NCBI RefSeq assembly: GCF_019236475.1
Contig: NZ_JAFAIX010000002.1
Location: forward strand, 248,001-312,000
Origin: Chitinophaga sp.
Lineage (GTDB): Bacteria > Bacteroidota > Bacteroidia > Chitinophagales > Chitinophagaceae
DNA length: 64,000 nucleotides
Direction: 5' to 3'
Shown here: positions 45,021-52,542 of the stretch, piece after piece
How the letters are laid out: the number at the start of each line of letters is the position of its first letter
Position numbering within the stretch: position 1 is the stretch's first letter
Notes under the pieces: model-generated
Told to the model about the DNA's origin: nothing
What the model saw: only the letters and a program-made list of their open reading frames with translations
Database searches by the model: none
Program-made: the position numbers and the translations under genes

Positions 45021-45108
45021 TGTTTCATCGTTTGTTGACACAAAGTTAGTTCCACCGAACACGGCAGAACAGTGATAAAAAAAGGTTTGTTTTGTACATT
45101 TACAGGTT

Positions 45109-45984
45109 ATGACACAAAAATCGTTGCATAGTCCATTTGAAGTAGGCGTTTCTGATCTGGAACACTGGAATGAAAGGCCACTGGTACATCATTTCTTTGA
45201 GATCGTACAGGTGATGGAAGGAAGCGGTATGCGTACTCTTAATCGTAATAAATACCCTTATACCAAGGGAAATATATTCCTTTATACCCCGCTGGACTGT
45301 CGCGGTTTTGAAAGTGAAACGCCCACACAACTGTGTTCTATCCGATTTTCGGAGGTATTTCTTGGGAGTAGTAAATCGGCGGCCGACAAAGAACGAACCT
45401 TACAATGGTTAAAGCAGTTGGAACATATATTCTTCCACCATAACCGTTTTCAGCATATACAGATCACACATGGGGGCGATTGTCGGATGATTGGAGCGTT
45501 TATTCGGCAGTTGGTAACAGAATATGAGCAACAACGGGATTACCATGAAGAGAATCTGCAACACCTTGTTACCTTAATTCTGAATATCCTAACGAGAAAT
45601 GTAACTGGCAGCAAACCTGCTACTGTAGCCACTATAGAAGAAGAACCATTAATCAACCGGATGCTGGTGCATATTCGTCAACATATTGGAGAGAGTGAGC
45701 AACTGAGGGTAGAGCATCTCGCCCAAACCTTTCATCTCTCTATTAATTATGTGGGAGAATATTTTAGAAAATTTACGGGAGAGAGTTTACAACAATATAT
45801 TGCACAGTACCGGAATAAGCTTGTCCAGCAACGATTAGCGCATAGTGCTATTACTATTGGTCAGATCGCCGAAGAACTTGGTTATACAGATGAGAGTCAT
45901 CTTAATCGCCAATTTAGAAAACATAATGGTGTGAGTCCGCTTATGTACAGAAAACAGTTTTTATCTGATAGCCAACAAGCATAA
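45109..45984 (+). CDS. AraC-family transcriptional regulator
   Basis: A 291-residue regulator with an N-terminal cupin-like sensor domain (about 15-160) and a C-terminal double helix-turn-helix (about 185-288): LRVEHLAQTFHLSINYVGEYFRKFTGESLQQYI, then IGQIAEELGYTDESHLNRQFRKHNGVSPLMYR. It is divergent from the ene-reductase gene, so it most likely regulates it in response to an electrophile or another small ligand. It is followed by the long hairpin at 46051-46099. Confidence 0.92.
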   Translation: MTQKSLHSPFEVGVSDLEHWNERPLVHHFFEIVQVMEGSGMRTLNRNKYPYTKGNIFLYTPLDCRGFESETPTQLCSIRFSEVFLGSSKSAADKERTLQWLKQLEHIFFHHNRFQHIQITHGGDCRMIGAFIRQLVTEYEQQRDYHEENLQHLVTLILNILTRNVTGSKPATVATIEEEPLINRMLVHIRQHIGESEQLRVEHLAQTFHLSINYVGEYFRKFTGESLQQYIAQYRNKLVQQRLAHSAITIGQIAEELGYTDESHLNRQFRKHNGVSPLMYRKQFLSDSQQA

Positions 45985-46360
45985 AAAGTAATTAGAATCC
46001 TTTCTAGTAGCTGATTAAAATACAATATAACGTAGAAGCATATACGAAAAAAAACACGGTGTAAAATATACGTTTGTACATTATTTACCACCGTGTTTTC
46101 ACCCTATTTTTGTGAATGATCCGTTAACGTCTTTTAGCGATAAAAATAAACCACCTCTCAAAACAAGCCCCCACAAAGCATTTCATCGGAAATGTTTTTT
46201 TCACCCGAAGAAGTATTTAACAAAATTTTTAAAACGGTGATGGTGGTCATCAAACAGGAGTCGTAAAGGCTCTAAGTTTGTAATCGTAAACCGCATGCAA
46301 ATCTTGCGAAACAATTTAAAGAATTTGTTTTTTTACCTCAGAACTTTAAACCCAAATAAA
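45985..46360. promoter_or_regulatory. Intergenic region: AraC gene terminator and promoter of the pilus-like cluster
   Basis: The left part holds an 11-bp perfect inverted repeat (AAAACACGGTG at 46051-46061, CACCGTGTTTT at 46089-46099) with extended pairing, a likely terminator. TAAGTTTG at 46273-46280 matches the -7 element; a start about 7 bp beyond it would leave a leader of about 75 nt before the pilin-like gene. No good -33 element was seen. Confidence 0.5.
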
Positions 46361-46897
46361 ATGAAAGCATTGTTCTTATCGGCTGCAATTGCCATGGCTT
46401 CCATGAGCTGCTTCGCTCAGGCTTCAGATCACGCTACAATTCGCGTTGGTTTGTGTTTAACAAACATTATTGACATCGACCCTCCATGCAGTACATTGGT
46501 AGGTAACTTTGATGACGAACATGATTATGATCATGGTGTTATCTTGAAAAACACTAAGGGTGATCATGATGTAGACTACAAAGTTAGTTCTAACCGTGAC
46601 TTCAACGTTACCATCAAAGCGGGATCCGCTAATTTCTCTTATCTGGGCACAGGTACAGACGACAACGTAATGCCTTGCAGCGTTCTGAAATATCACCTGC
46701 TCTCCAACAATACTGGTGGTACCAATGCAACTCCATCATTCTGGAATGCACTGACAGTTGCTCCTGCTCCTGTAATCAATGGTGGTGAAGAAGGTCGTAA
46801 CAAACGCTTCTCACTGCAATTCAAAGCAGATCCAGGATGGAACTACACTGGTGGTCTGTATGGACTGGACGTAATCGTAACAGCAACACAGTTATAA
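46361..46897 (+). CDS. Secreted pilin-like protein, first gene of a putative surface-fibre cluster
   Basis: A protein of about 178 residues with a signal peptide (about 1-19, MKALFLSAAIAMASMSCFAQ). The mature part is about 158 residues, all beta, Gly/Asn/Asp-rich, with three cysteines (VGLCLTN, PPCSTLV, MPCSVL). It ends in GGLYGLDVIVTATQL, resembling the last strand of pilins and spore-coat-U-like proteins (…GxYxxxIxVTA…). The ATG at 46361 gives the signal peptide; an upstream in-frame start at 46295 would put a polar tail before it. It is followed by a terminator-like hairpin and the barrel gene. A major fibre subunit is my inference, not a family match. Confidence 0.75.
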   Translation: MKALFLSAAIAMASMSCFAQASDHATIRVGLCLTNIIDIDPPCSTLVGNFDDEHDYDHGVILKNTKGDHDVDYKVSSNRDFNVTIKAGSANFSYLGTGTDDNVMPCSVLKYHLLSNNTGGTNATPSFWNALTVAPAPVINGGEEGRNKRFSLQFKADPGWNYTGGLYGLDVIVTATQL

Positions 46898-46911
46898 TTT
46901 CCGTCTCTATC

Positions 46912-46950
46912 ACAGGTAAGCCTTTCCAGGCGAGAGGCTTGCCTGTTTTG
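46912..46950 (+). terminator. Attenuator-like hairpin after the pilin-like gene
   Basis: ACAGGTAAGCCT (46912-46923) pairs with AGGCTTGCCTGT (46935-46946; one G-T pair) and is followed by TTTTG and more T. It lies 15 bp after the pilin-like stop codon and 36 bp before the barrel gene. Partial termination here would give far more pilin-like protein than barrel. Confidence 0.75.
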
Positions 46951-46981
46951 TATTTTCAATGTACCCCAACCCCTCGAGATC

Positions 46982-49732
46982 ATGAAATCTCAGTTGATCC
47001 GGCTATTGCTCATTGCACTTGTCATTAGCAATATCTGCTGCGTAAAAATATTTGCGCAGTCCGGTGAATCTTTGATGGTACAGCACACTGATTCGCTGGC
47101 AGCCAATAAAGACGCTCGATTTCTGTACAATAACTTTACGATAACAAATAAACTGAGCACCGAAAAGGAGTTTACCCTAACTTTACAGGTGCCGGAGTCT
47201 TGGAAATTAATTGCCCCGGTAAAAGATCTAACACATAAGCTTGGCCCCAATTCAAAGGTGACAATACCTGTCATCGTCATGAAGGAACAACGCACCTCAG
47301 CTAAATGGCTCCCCGTAATTGTGAATATTCGGGAAACTTCAGGCATATTTCATTCGTACAAATTCTACATTAAAGCGGATCCAATCAGCGCGTTCCGCGT
47401 GACACCTATTACCCAAATCGTACAGCTCCGTGGTACGGAGAGAGAGGTATCTATCACGACCAGGGTTAAAAACAGTGGTACGATTGAAGGCAATTATAAC
47501 ACTGAATATAAAGACAATAACCTCGGAATAAACCACAACGTAAAAATGAAACTTGCACCAGGTATGGACACTGTATTCACATATAAGTTCAGACTGAATG
47601 AAGTTCAATGGAACCGCCTGAAAACGGAACCCATAGCGGTTACTGTTGAAGAAGCCTCTGGTGAAAGCTTCATGAATATAGTGAATCTTGAAAAGGTACA
47701 GAGTTTACTCAAAGAGAATATATCTCCTTATCAAACTTTCCCTTTTTCCGTAGAAACTGGCTATATCAATTGGGATGGTCAAGCTACCTATTATGTTGGA
47801 TTTGCCGGAGATATAGCATGGTCAGATAAAATGCTCTCTTTCTACTATCGAACCAAGCAGTATGGCATGGGTACCCGACTGGAGAAAAACGTATTTGGCG
47901 TTACTTATAATACGCCGAAGTGGAATCTGTATGGCGGAAACATGATAGACAGCAAATACTTCTACACTTTTGGTAATGGCGGAAGGGTTACCTATAAATT
48001 CACCCCTGATGACTTTATTTCTTTTGCTGTTGCCATACACAGACAAAATATCCCCTACTACGTCAATGATAATGCTACTATTACTGCACAGTATCACATC
48101 GGAAAGGTAAAGCTACTACAGGCCGTAGCTGCCAATCATGATACAGTTAACAAGTATAATAGTTTGTTATTTAACAATGAAGCGGTTATAATCAAGAATA
48201 ATAACATTACCCTGCAATTAAATGCAGGCGTAGGTAAGAACTTCAGCACTATTTATATACCAACAGCACCACCTGATAAGATTGGGTATGCTGGCGGATA
48301 TCTCTTCAGCCTTTCCAAGAAAAAATTCAATCTGTTCTCTCAGATGCAGTACAATTCAGACGATTATCCAGGACTGTATAGAGGACTACAGATTCAATCG
48401 CATTCCTTTACTTACAAAATGGGTAAAAATGGAATTGGCGCTTTTTATCAACAAAACCGCTCCCCTGTCAACATCCTCCGGGATACCGTATTCAATTCAG
48501 CGGCGCTTAGCTATAATGTCACCAAGTATGGTCTCAGTTATAGTCATAGTCTGCCCGGCGGAGCCTTTTCCATCAGTGGCGGAAAACTGGAACAAACCGC
48601 CCAATTTATAACCTCTTTGCCCAAATACAATTTTGGGGAGTTGGCATACCAGCAGAAATTTAATAAAACATCAGTCATTTATTTCAACAGCCTCAGCGGT
48701 TATAACCCGTCTTATGGCACTAATAATAAATCTGTTTTCATTACAAATACATTATTGTCAGCAAACTATAAATGGTTCGGAGTAAAAGGGTATTATATCC
48801 AAATTCCCTTATTCGACTCGGCAACAACTAAGAACTTCGCGAGTTATCAGCAGTCTATTCTGGCCGGACCGTATTTTAATTTCGTTTTGTTCAGGTGGCT
48901 TAAAACAAGTCTTTACTATAACTGGTCTAAAACAATATCTGACAGTATTACATACCACATCATAGGTGCGGATCTATTATATAGTAATCCTCATAACAAC
49001 TTGGATGTAATGGTTAACGCATCTATTCCGCTGGAGAACAATGCAAATCCAGCGCTGAATGGGGTTAATACCCGGTATTTCAGTGTAATTATTACGAAGA
49101 AATTCAATGTGCCTATTGTAACACACAGAAAATATTTTACGCTCAACCTTTTACCGTTTAATGATGTTAATGGGAATGGCATCATGGATCCTGGAGAGCA
49201 CACTTTACAAAATCTGGAGATCAGCATTAATGACATTCCGTTTATAACTGATGCAACCGGTAAAGTTACATACAAGAATATTGAACCGGGAACCTATAAG
49301 ATAGAATTTCGGGCCATTAATACCATCAAAGGGCTTATTCCCGCAGCAGGCCTTTCACAGGTCATCCCAGTTAGCAAAGACATGACAGTTCAACTGCCTT
49401 TCAAGAAAAGCAGTGTTATCTCAGGACAATTAAAAATCCTGTCAGATTCTATAGCCCATACTCGTGTACGGCTGGAAAACATAAAGGTAACCGCAACAGA
49501 TAGTGCAGGGGTAAGTTATAGTACACTTACGGATATGACTGGTGCATATTTTATCAATGTACCTGCTGGTAAGTATACTGTTTCATTAAACCCAGATGCA
49601 TTTATAGATAAGGTAAGACCCAAAGCCATGGCTCATCCTGTAGACCTGAGTCATGAGATTGAAGGAACAGCAAATTTTGAGATTGTCGATAAAAGCCGGG
49701 AAATTAAATTCTTTAAACCAAAAACAAATTGA
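46982..49732 (+). CDS. Large outer-membrane barrel protein with Ig-like and regulatory-like domains (usher-like)
   Basis: A 916-residue exported protein (signal peptide about 1-26, ending IFAQ). Residues about 30-235 form two Ig-like domains of the NEW3/COG1470 style (FTITNKLSTEKEFTLTLQVP, KVTIPVIVMKEQ). Residues about 250-735 are rich in alternating Tyr/Phe/Asn strands separated by short turns (FSVETGYINWDGQATYYVGF, YTFGNGGRVTYKFTPDDFISFAVAI), the pattern of a beta-barrel. The C-terminus has an SdrB-like domain (FNDVNGNGIMDPGEHTLQNL) and a carboxypeptidase-regulatory-like domain (about 830-900). Order and position after a pilin-like gene suggest an usher-like secretion pore; I see no motif of the FimD or EcpC families. 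Confidence 0.72.
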   Translation: MKSQLIRLLLIALVISNICCVKIFAQSGESLMVQHTDSLAANKDARFLYNNFTITNKLSTEKEFTLTLQVPESWKLIAPVKDLTHKLGPNSKVTIPVIVMKEQRTSAKWLPVIVNIRETSGIFHSYKFYIKADPISAFRVTPITQIVQLRGTEREVSITTRVKNSGTIEGNYNTEYKDNNLGINHNVKMKLAPGMDTVFTYKFRLNEVQWNRLKTEPIAVTVEEASGESFMNIVNLEKVQSLLKENISPYQTFPFSVETGYINWDGQATYYVGFAGDIAWSDKMLSFYYRTKQYGMGTRLEKNVFGVTYNTPKWNLYGGNMIDSKYFYTFGNGGRVTYKFTPDDFISFAVAIHRQNIPYYVNDNATITAQYHIGKVKLLQAVAANHDTVNKYNSLLFNNEAVIIKNNNITLQLNAGVGKNFSTIYIPTAPPDKIGYAGGYLFSLSKKKFNLFSQMQYNSDDYPGLYRGLQIQSHSFTYKMGKNGIGAFYQQNRSPVNILRDTVFNSAALSYNVTKYGLSYSHSLPGGAFSISGGKLEQTAQFITSLPKYNFGELAYQQKFNKTSVIYFNSLSGYNPSYGTNNKSVFITNTLLSANYKWFGVKGYYIQIPLFDSATTKNFASYQQSILAGPYFNFVLFRWLKTSLYYNWSKTISDSITYHIIGADLLYSNPHNNLDVMVNASIPLENNANPALNGVNTRYFSVIITKKFNVPIVTHRKYFTLNLLPFNDVNGNGIMDPGEHTLQNLEISINDIPFITDATGKVTYKNIEPGTYKIEFRAINTIKGLIPAAGLSQVIPVSKDMTVQLPFKKSSVISGQLKILSDSIAHTRVRLENIKVTATDSAGVSYSTLTDMTGAYFINVPAGKYTVSLNPDAFIDKVRPKAMAHPVDLSHEIEGTANFEIVDKSREIKFFKPKTN

Positions 49733-49906
49733 TTACCAAGTACACCTCAGGAACTTAAACAACTAACCCCCAAGTCCGTGCTATACTAGACGTAGCCATT
49801 TTTTGGACCCCAATCGAATCTCCCAAAAATGATGACCATATCCTCTTGAATTGTTGATAAACCTCTTCAACAGTAATATTACGTACGCCCTTAACTATTC
49901 TAATTT

Positions 49907-50632
49907 ATGCTGATGATGAAAAAAGTAATGATCGCTGAAGAAGTGGAACCGGGACCCACTGTTAATCCCGTAACAACAATCAATGAGTTGCTTAAACTGC
50001 AAATTGATGATGGTAATCTTTTACATCTGAAAAAGAAACGCATCATTTACAGCGAAGGCAAATCTGCCACCTGCATCTTCTATGTCCTCAAAGGCAAGGT
50101 GAAAACCAGCAAATGGAATGAAGATGGAAAGGAACTGATAACAGGTCTCTTTAATGAAGGAGATTTTCTCGGATTCCAAGCACTCATGGATGGAGGCCGA
50201 CACCGGGAAACGGCCGAAGTCATGGAAGAAGCCGACCTCGTATTTATATCGCGGGAAGACCTTCATTACCTTTTCCAGTGTAACAATTCATTTCTGTTAG
50301 ATATCATCAAAATTCTAACCCGCAATATTGCGGACAAACAAGAACAAATGCTACGCATGGCGTATAGCTCCCTGCGAAAAAAAGTGGGTGAAGCATTACT
50401 CCTTACGTATGAAAAGTATAACCCTTCCGGTTCAATTGATTTCAGTTTAAATATCAGTCGTTGTAACCTCGCCGCACTTGCCGGCGTTGCAAAAGAATCA
50501 TTAATCCGCACACTCAGCGACATGCGGGATGAACACATCATAGACATCCAGGAAGGAAAAATAATTATACTCGATCATCACAAATTGGAACGCATCATTT
50601 ATCATGAAGACATGAGAAACGGAAACGCTTAA
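49907..50632 (+). CDS. Crp/Fnr-family transcriptional regulator of the fibre cluster
   Basis: A 241-residue regulator. Residues about 28-145 are a cyclic-nucleotide-binding-like beta-roll (KRIIYSEGKSATCIFYVLKGKVKTSKWNEDGKELI, FNEGDFLGFQALMD); about 165-235 is a Crp-type winged helix (ISRCNLAALAGVAKESLIRTLSDMRDEHII). No cysteine cluster for an iron-sulfur centre is present, so it is not Fnr-like in sensing; the ligand is unknown. It sits inside the cluster, 174 bp after the barrel gene and 15 bp before the chaperone-like gene. The first four residues include several possible starts. Confidence 0.88.
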   Translation: MLMMKKVMIAEEVEPGPTVNPVTTINELLKLQIDDGNLLHLKKKRIIYSEGKSATCIFYVLKGKVKTSKWNEDGKELITGLFNEGDFLGFQALMDGGRHRETAEVMEEADLVFISREDLHYLFQCNNSFLLDIIKILTRNIADKQEQMLRMAYSSLRKKVGEALLLTYEKYNPSGSIDFSLNISRCNLAALAGVAKESLIRTLSDMRDEHIIDIQEGKIIILDHHKLERIIYHEDMRNGNA

Positions 50633-50647
50633 CTAAATTCAATCACC

Positions 50648-51571
50648 ATGAAAGGATTGCTGCTGCTATTTATCAGCTTTCAATTGATGGCCCAGGGACA
50701 AGTACTACCAAACGGACAGGTACAAGGGCAAGGGAAACCTCAAACCCCTACTCCCGCTCCCACTGTAAATTCTACTGCCCCTACAGCCCAGCCCCCGGTT
50801 CAGACGCAAAACGCGGACCCAGGCACCGATAAAAGATCAGGCCTGTTATTCAGACCGTCCACTATTGACTTTCAGCTCAATTCAGGACAAACAGGTATAG
50901 GAAAGGTGGTTATTACCAACTTTCTGAGTACTAAAAAGCAGTTTCGGATCTACGTAGATGATTTTGTGCGGGACTCCGCTGGTGGCCATACCTATTCCGC
51001 AGGTGGCTCCATTCCGCAAAGCTGCGCTAAATGGATACAACTGGATAGAACCTTTTTCGAATTGGATACTGGTCAGACGATAGAAATACCTTTTAAAGTA
51101 GTAGCACCTCCGGATTCGCTTTCAAATATTGAAATGAAATGGGCGATGCTTTTCTTCGAGACAACACAGGAACAAATTGTAGAAGATGCAAAAGGCGTAA
51201 AAACCACTGTAATGGGAAGATTGCGCATAGGCGTACATATATATCAGACTTCCCCCAGTATTACAGATAAGGATATAACCATCGAAGGATTTAAACTTCC
51301 TACAGACAGCAACAGGACATGTGTAATTACGTGCAGAAATACAGGAAAAACGCAACTACTAGTCAAGAGCTATATCGAATTATCTAATACCGCCACCAAT
51401 GAACGAACGAAACTAAACTTCCCGCTATTCCCCATGTTCCCTGGCCAGAAACGGGTACTCCCGTTCCAATTGCCGAACAACCTGCCGAAGGGAAAATATT
51501 CGCTGATAGGTGTGATAGACGCCGGCGGGGATGTTCCGATTGCAGCAGTGCAGGAGAACATTGATATATAG
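50648..51571 (+). CDS. Periplasmic two-domain Ig-like protein, PapD-like chaperone candidate
   Basis: A 307-residue exported protein (signal peptide about 1-15), then a Pro/Gln/Thr-rich linker (about 18-60). A first beta-sandwich (about 66-200) opens LLFRPSTIDFQLNSGQTGIGKVVITN and ends GRLRIGVHIYQTSP. This is the place where pilus chaperones have the conserved basic residue and R-x-K-x-x-Y strand. A second sandwich (about 205-307) follows. The layout is that of PapD-type chaperones and of DUF916-like proteins. It lies 15 bp after the Crp/Fnr gene and should be co-transcribed with it. A chaperone role is inferred from fold pattern and neighbours. Confidence 0.7.
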   Translation: MKGLLLLFISFQLMAQGQVLPNGQVQGQGKPQTPTPAPTVNSTAPTAQPPVQTQNADPGTDKRSGLLFRPSTIDFQLNSGQTGIGKVVITNFLSTKKQFRIYVDDFVRDSAGGHTYSAGGSIPQSCAKWIQLDRTFFELDTGQTIEIPFKVVAPPDSLSNIEMKWAMLFFETTQEQIVEDAKGVKTTVMGRLRIGVHIYQTSPSITDKDITIEGFKLPTDSNRTCVITCRNTGKTQLLVKSYIELSNTATNERTKLNFPLFPMFPGQKRVLPFQLPNNLPKGKYSLIGVIDAGGDVPIAAVQENIDI

Positions 51572-51593
51572 TACACCAGTAAACGCTTCATAC

Positions 51594-52124
51594 ATGGCCA
51601 TCGCCAGCAGCGGTACCCTGCTGCGGGAAGTGGAAAGCAGCACCCCTCGGATGTTTATTGCTACACCAGGCAGTATCTACTGCCGATTCGAGGGAAGCTT
51701 TGCAACAGCTCCAGTCCAGGATCCTCAAGGACCTTTGGCTGGCTGCCACGAAAGGCCATGGTCGGGGGCCCTTATAGTTCGGACTTCTTCGACGGGAATA
51801 TATCTGGATGATTACCTTCAAGGCCAACATCCTATTCATGCATTGCCTGGAATCCTGCCGGGTCAGGATTCAACCGGAGAAATACCTCCCGAAGGGGACT
51901 GGGAAATATCCCATGGCTGTACCCCCTTCGTATCCGCCGAAGAAGCCAGCTATATGGTAAAAGAAATTGAAAGAAACTACAGTATGCCTTATAGTGGATA
52001 CCGCGCTTATATACCGCTACCATCATTTCTATGTTGGGTAGCATCCCATTCAATTATAGCTATTCCCTATGCAGAAACAGGGCCCCTGGCCCTGTTTCCA
52101 TTATCTGACACAGCAAGTCAGTAG
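51594..52124 (+). CDS. Doubtful open frame after the chaperone-like gene
   Basis: A 176-codon frame starting 22 bp after the chaperone-like stop. The product is rich in Ser, Pro, Gly and Arg, lacks a signal peptide and matches nothing I know; segments such as HERPWSGALIVRTSSTG look like out-of-frame translation. A perfect 11-bp hairpin (52074-52098) lies inside its last 50 bp, where a transcript-ending structure of the upstream operon would be expected. It may be chance, or a decayed gene. Its only support is its length. Confidence 0.25.
   Translation: MAIASSGTLLREVESSTPRMFIATPGSIYCRFEGSFATAPVQDPQGPLAGCHERPWSGALIVRTSSTGIYLDDYLQGQHPIHALPGILPGQDSTGEIPPEGDWEISHGCTPFVSAEEASYMVKEIERNYSMPYSGYRAYIPLPSFLCWVASHSIIAIPYAETGPLALFPLSDTASQ
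52074..52098 (+). terminator. Perfect hairpin, possible terminator of the fibre cluster
   Basis: GAAACAGGGCC and GGCCCTGTTTC form an 11-bp stem around CCT. No T run follows, so it may act as an RNA 3'-end stabiliser or a factor-dependent stop. It is about 500 bp past the chaperone-like gene. Confidence 0.5.
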
Positions 52125-52542
52125 TAAATAAAGTAGTTATGTTTCCTCTTTTATACTGATCTACACTTGTCCTGATAACGGAAACGATTTAGCAACCAGG
52201 TCTTTATCTTGGACGGAAGGATAGTTGATATCCTCATCCGGAAAGAATATGCCAAATAACATATCATTACTTTATAATATATTACACAGATAAAATACTT
52301 ATATATGTCCGATACCGGACCAACGAACGTTCACTAACGGACTATCAATCAATGGATGCCAGCGATGGGCCCTATAATAGAAATTATAAAAATTATTACT
52401 AAATTACACGCTCCCCGAACCCTGGCGTATTTTGTCAGGTTTTTACTACAACAAATGTTACGTGTTATGAATACCTTTAGTTACAAAATAACCCTGGATT
52501 TATCCAGTAATAAAAATCGCGCATCCCTCAAAACGAATTGAG
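52125..52542. other. AT-rich intergenic stretch before the hybrid kinase
   Basis: About 420 bp without a convincing gene. It contains a small GAACGTTC palindrome at 52325-52332 and AT-rich runs around 52260-52310. I see no clear promoter. Confidence 0.45.

Noticed and set aside
46051-46099. Inverted repeat before the pilin-like gene as a phase-variable invertible element
   Set aside because: The arms are only 11 bp and 27 bp apart with no promoter between them and no recombinase gene nearby; a terminator for the AraC gene explains it better.
51588-52053. Two minus-strand frames opposite the doubtful frame after the chaperone-like gene
   Set aside because: Both are short, neither resembles a protein family, and they do not form an operon.
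52356-52541. A 61-codon plus-strand frame before the hybrid kinase
   Set aside because: It is short, its composition is random-looking, and the region is AT-rich and intergenic in character.
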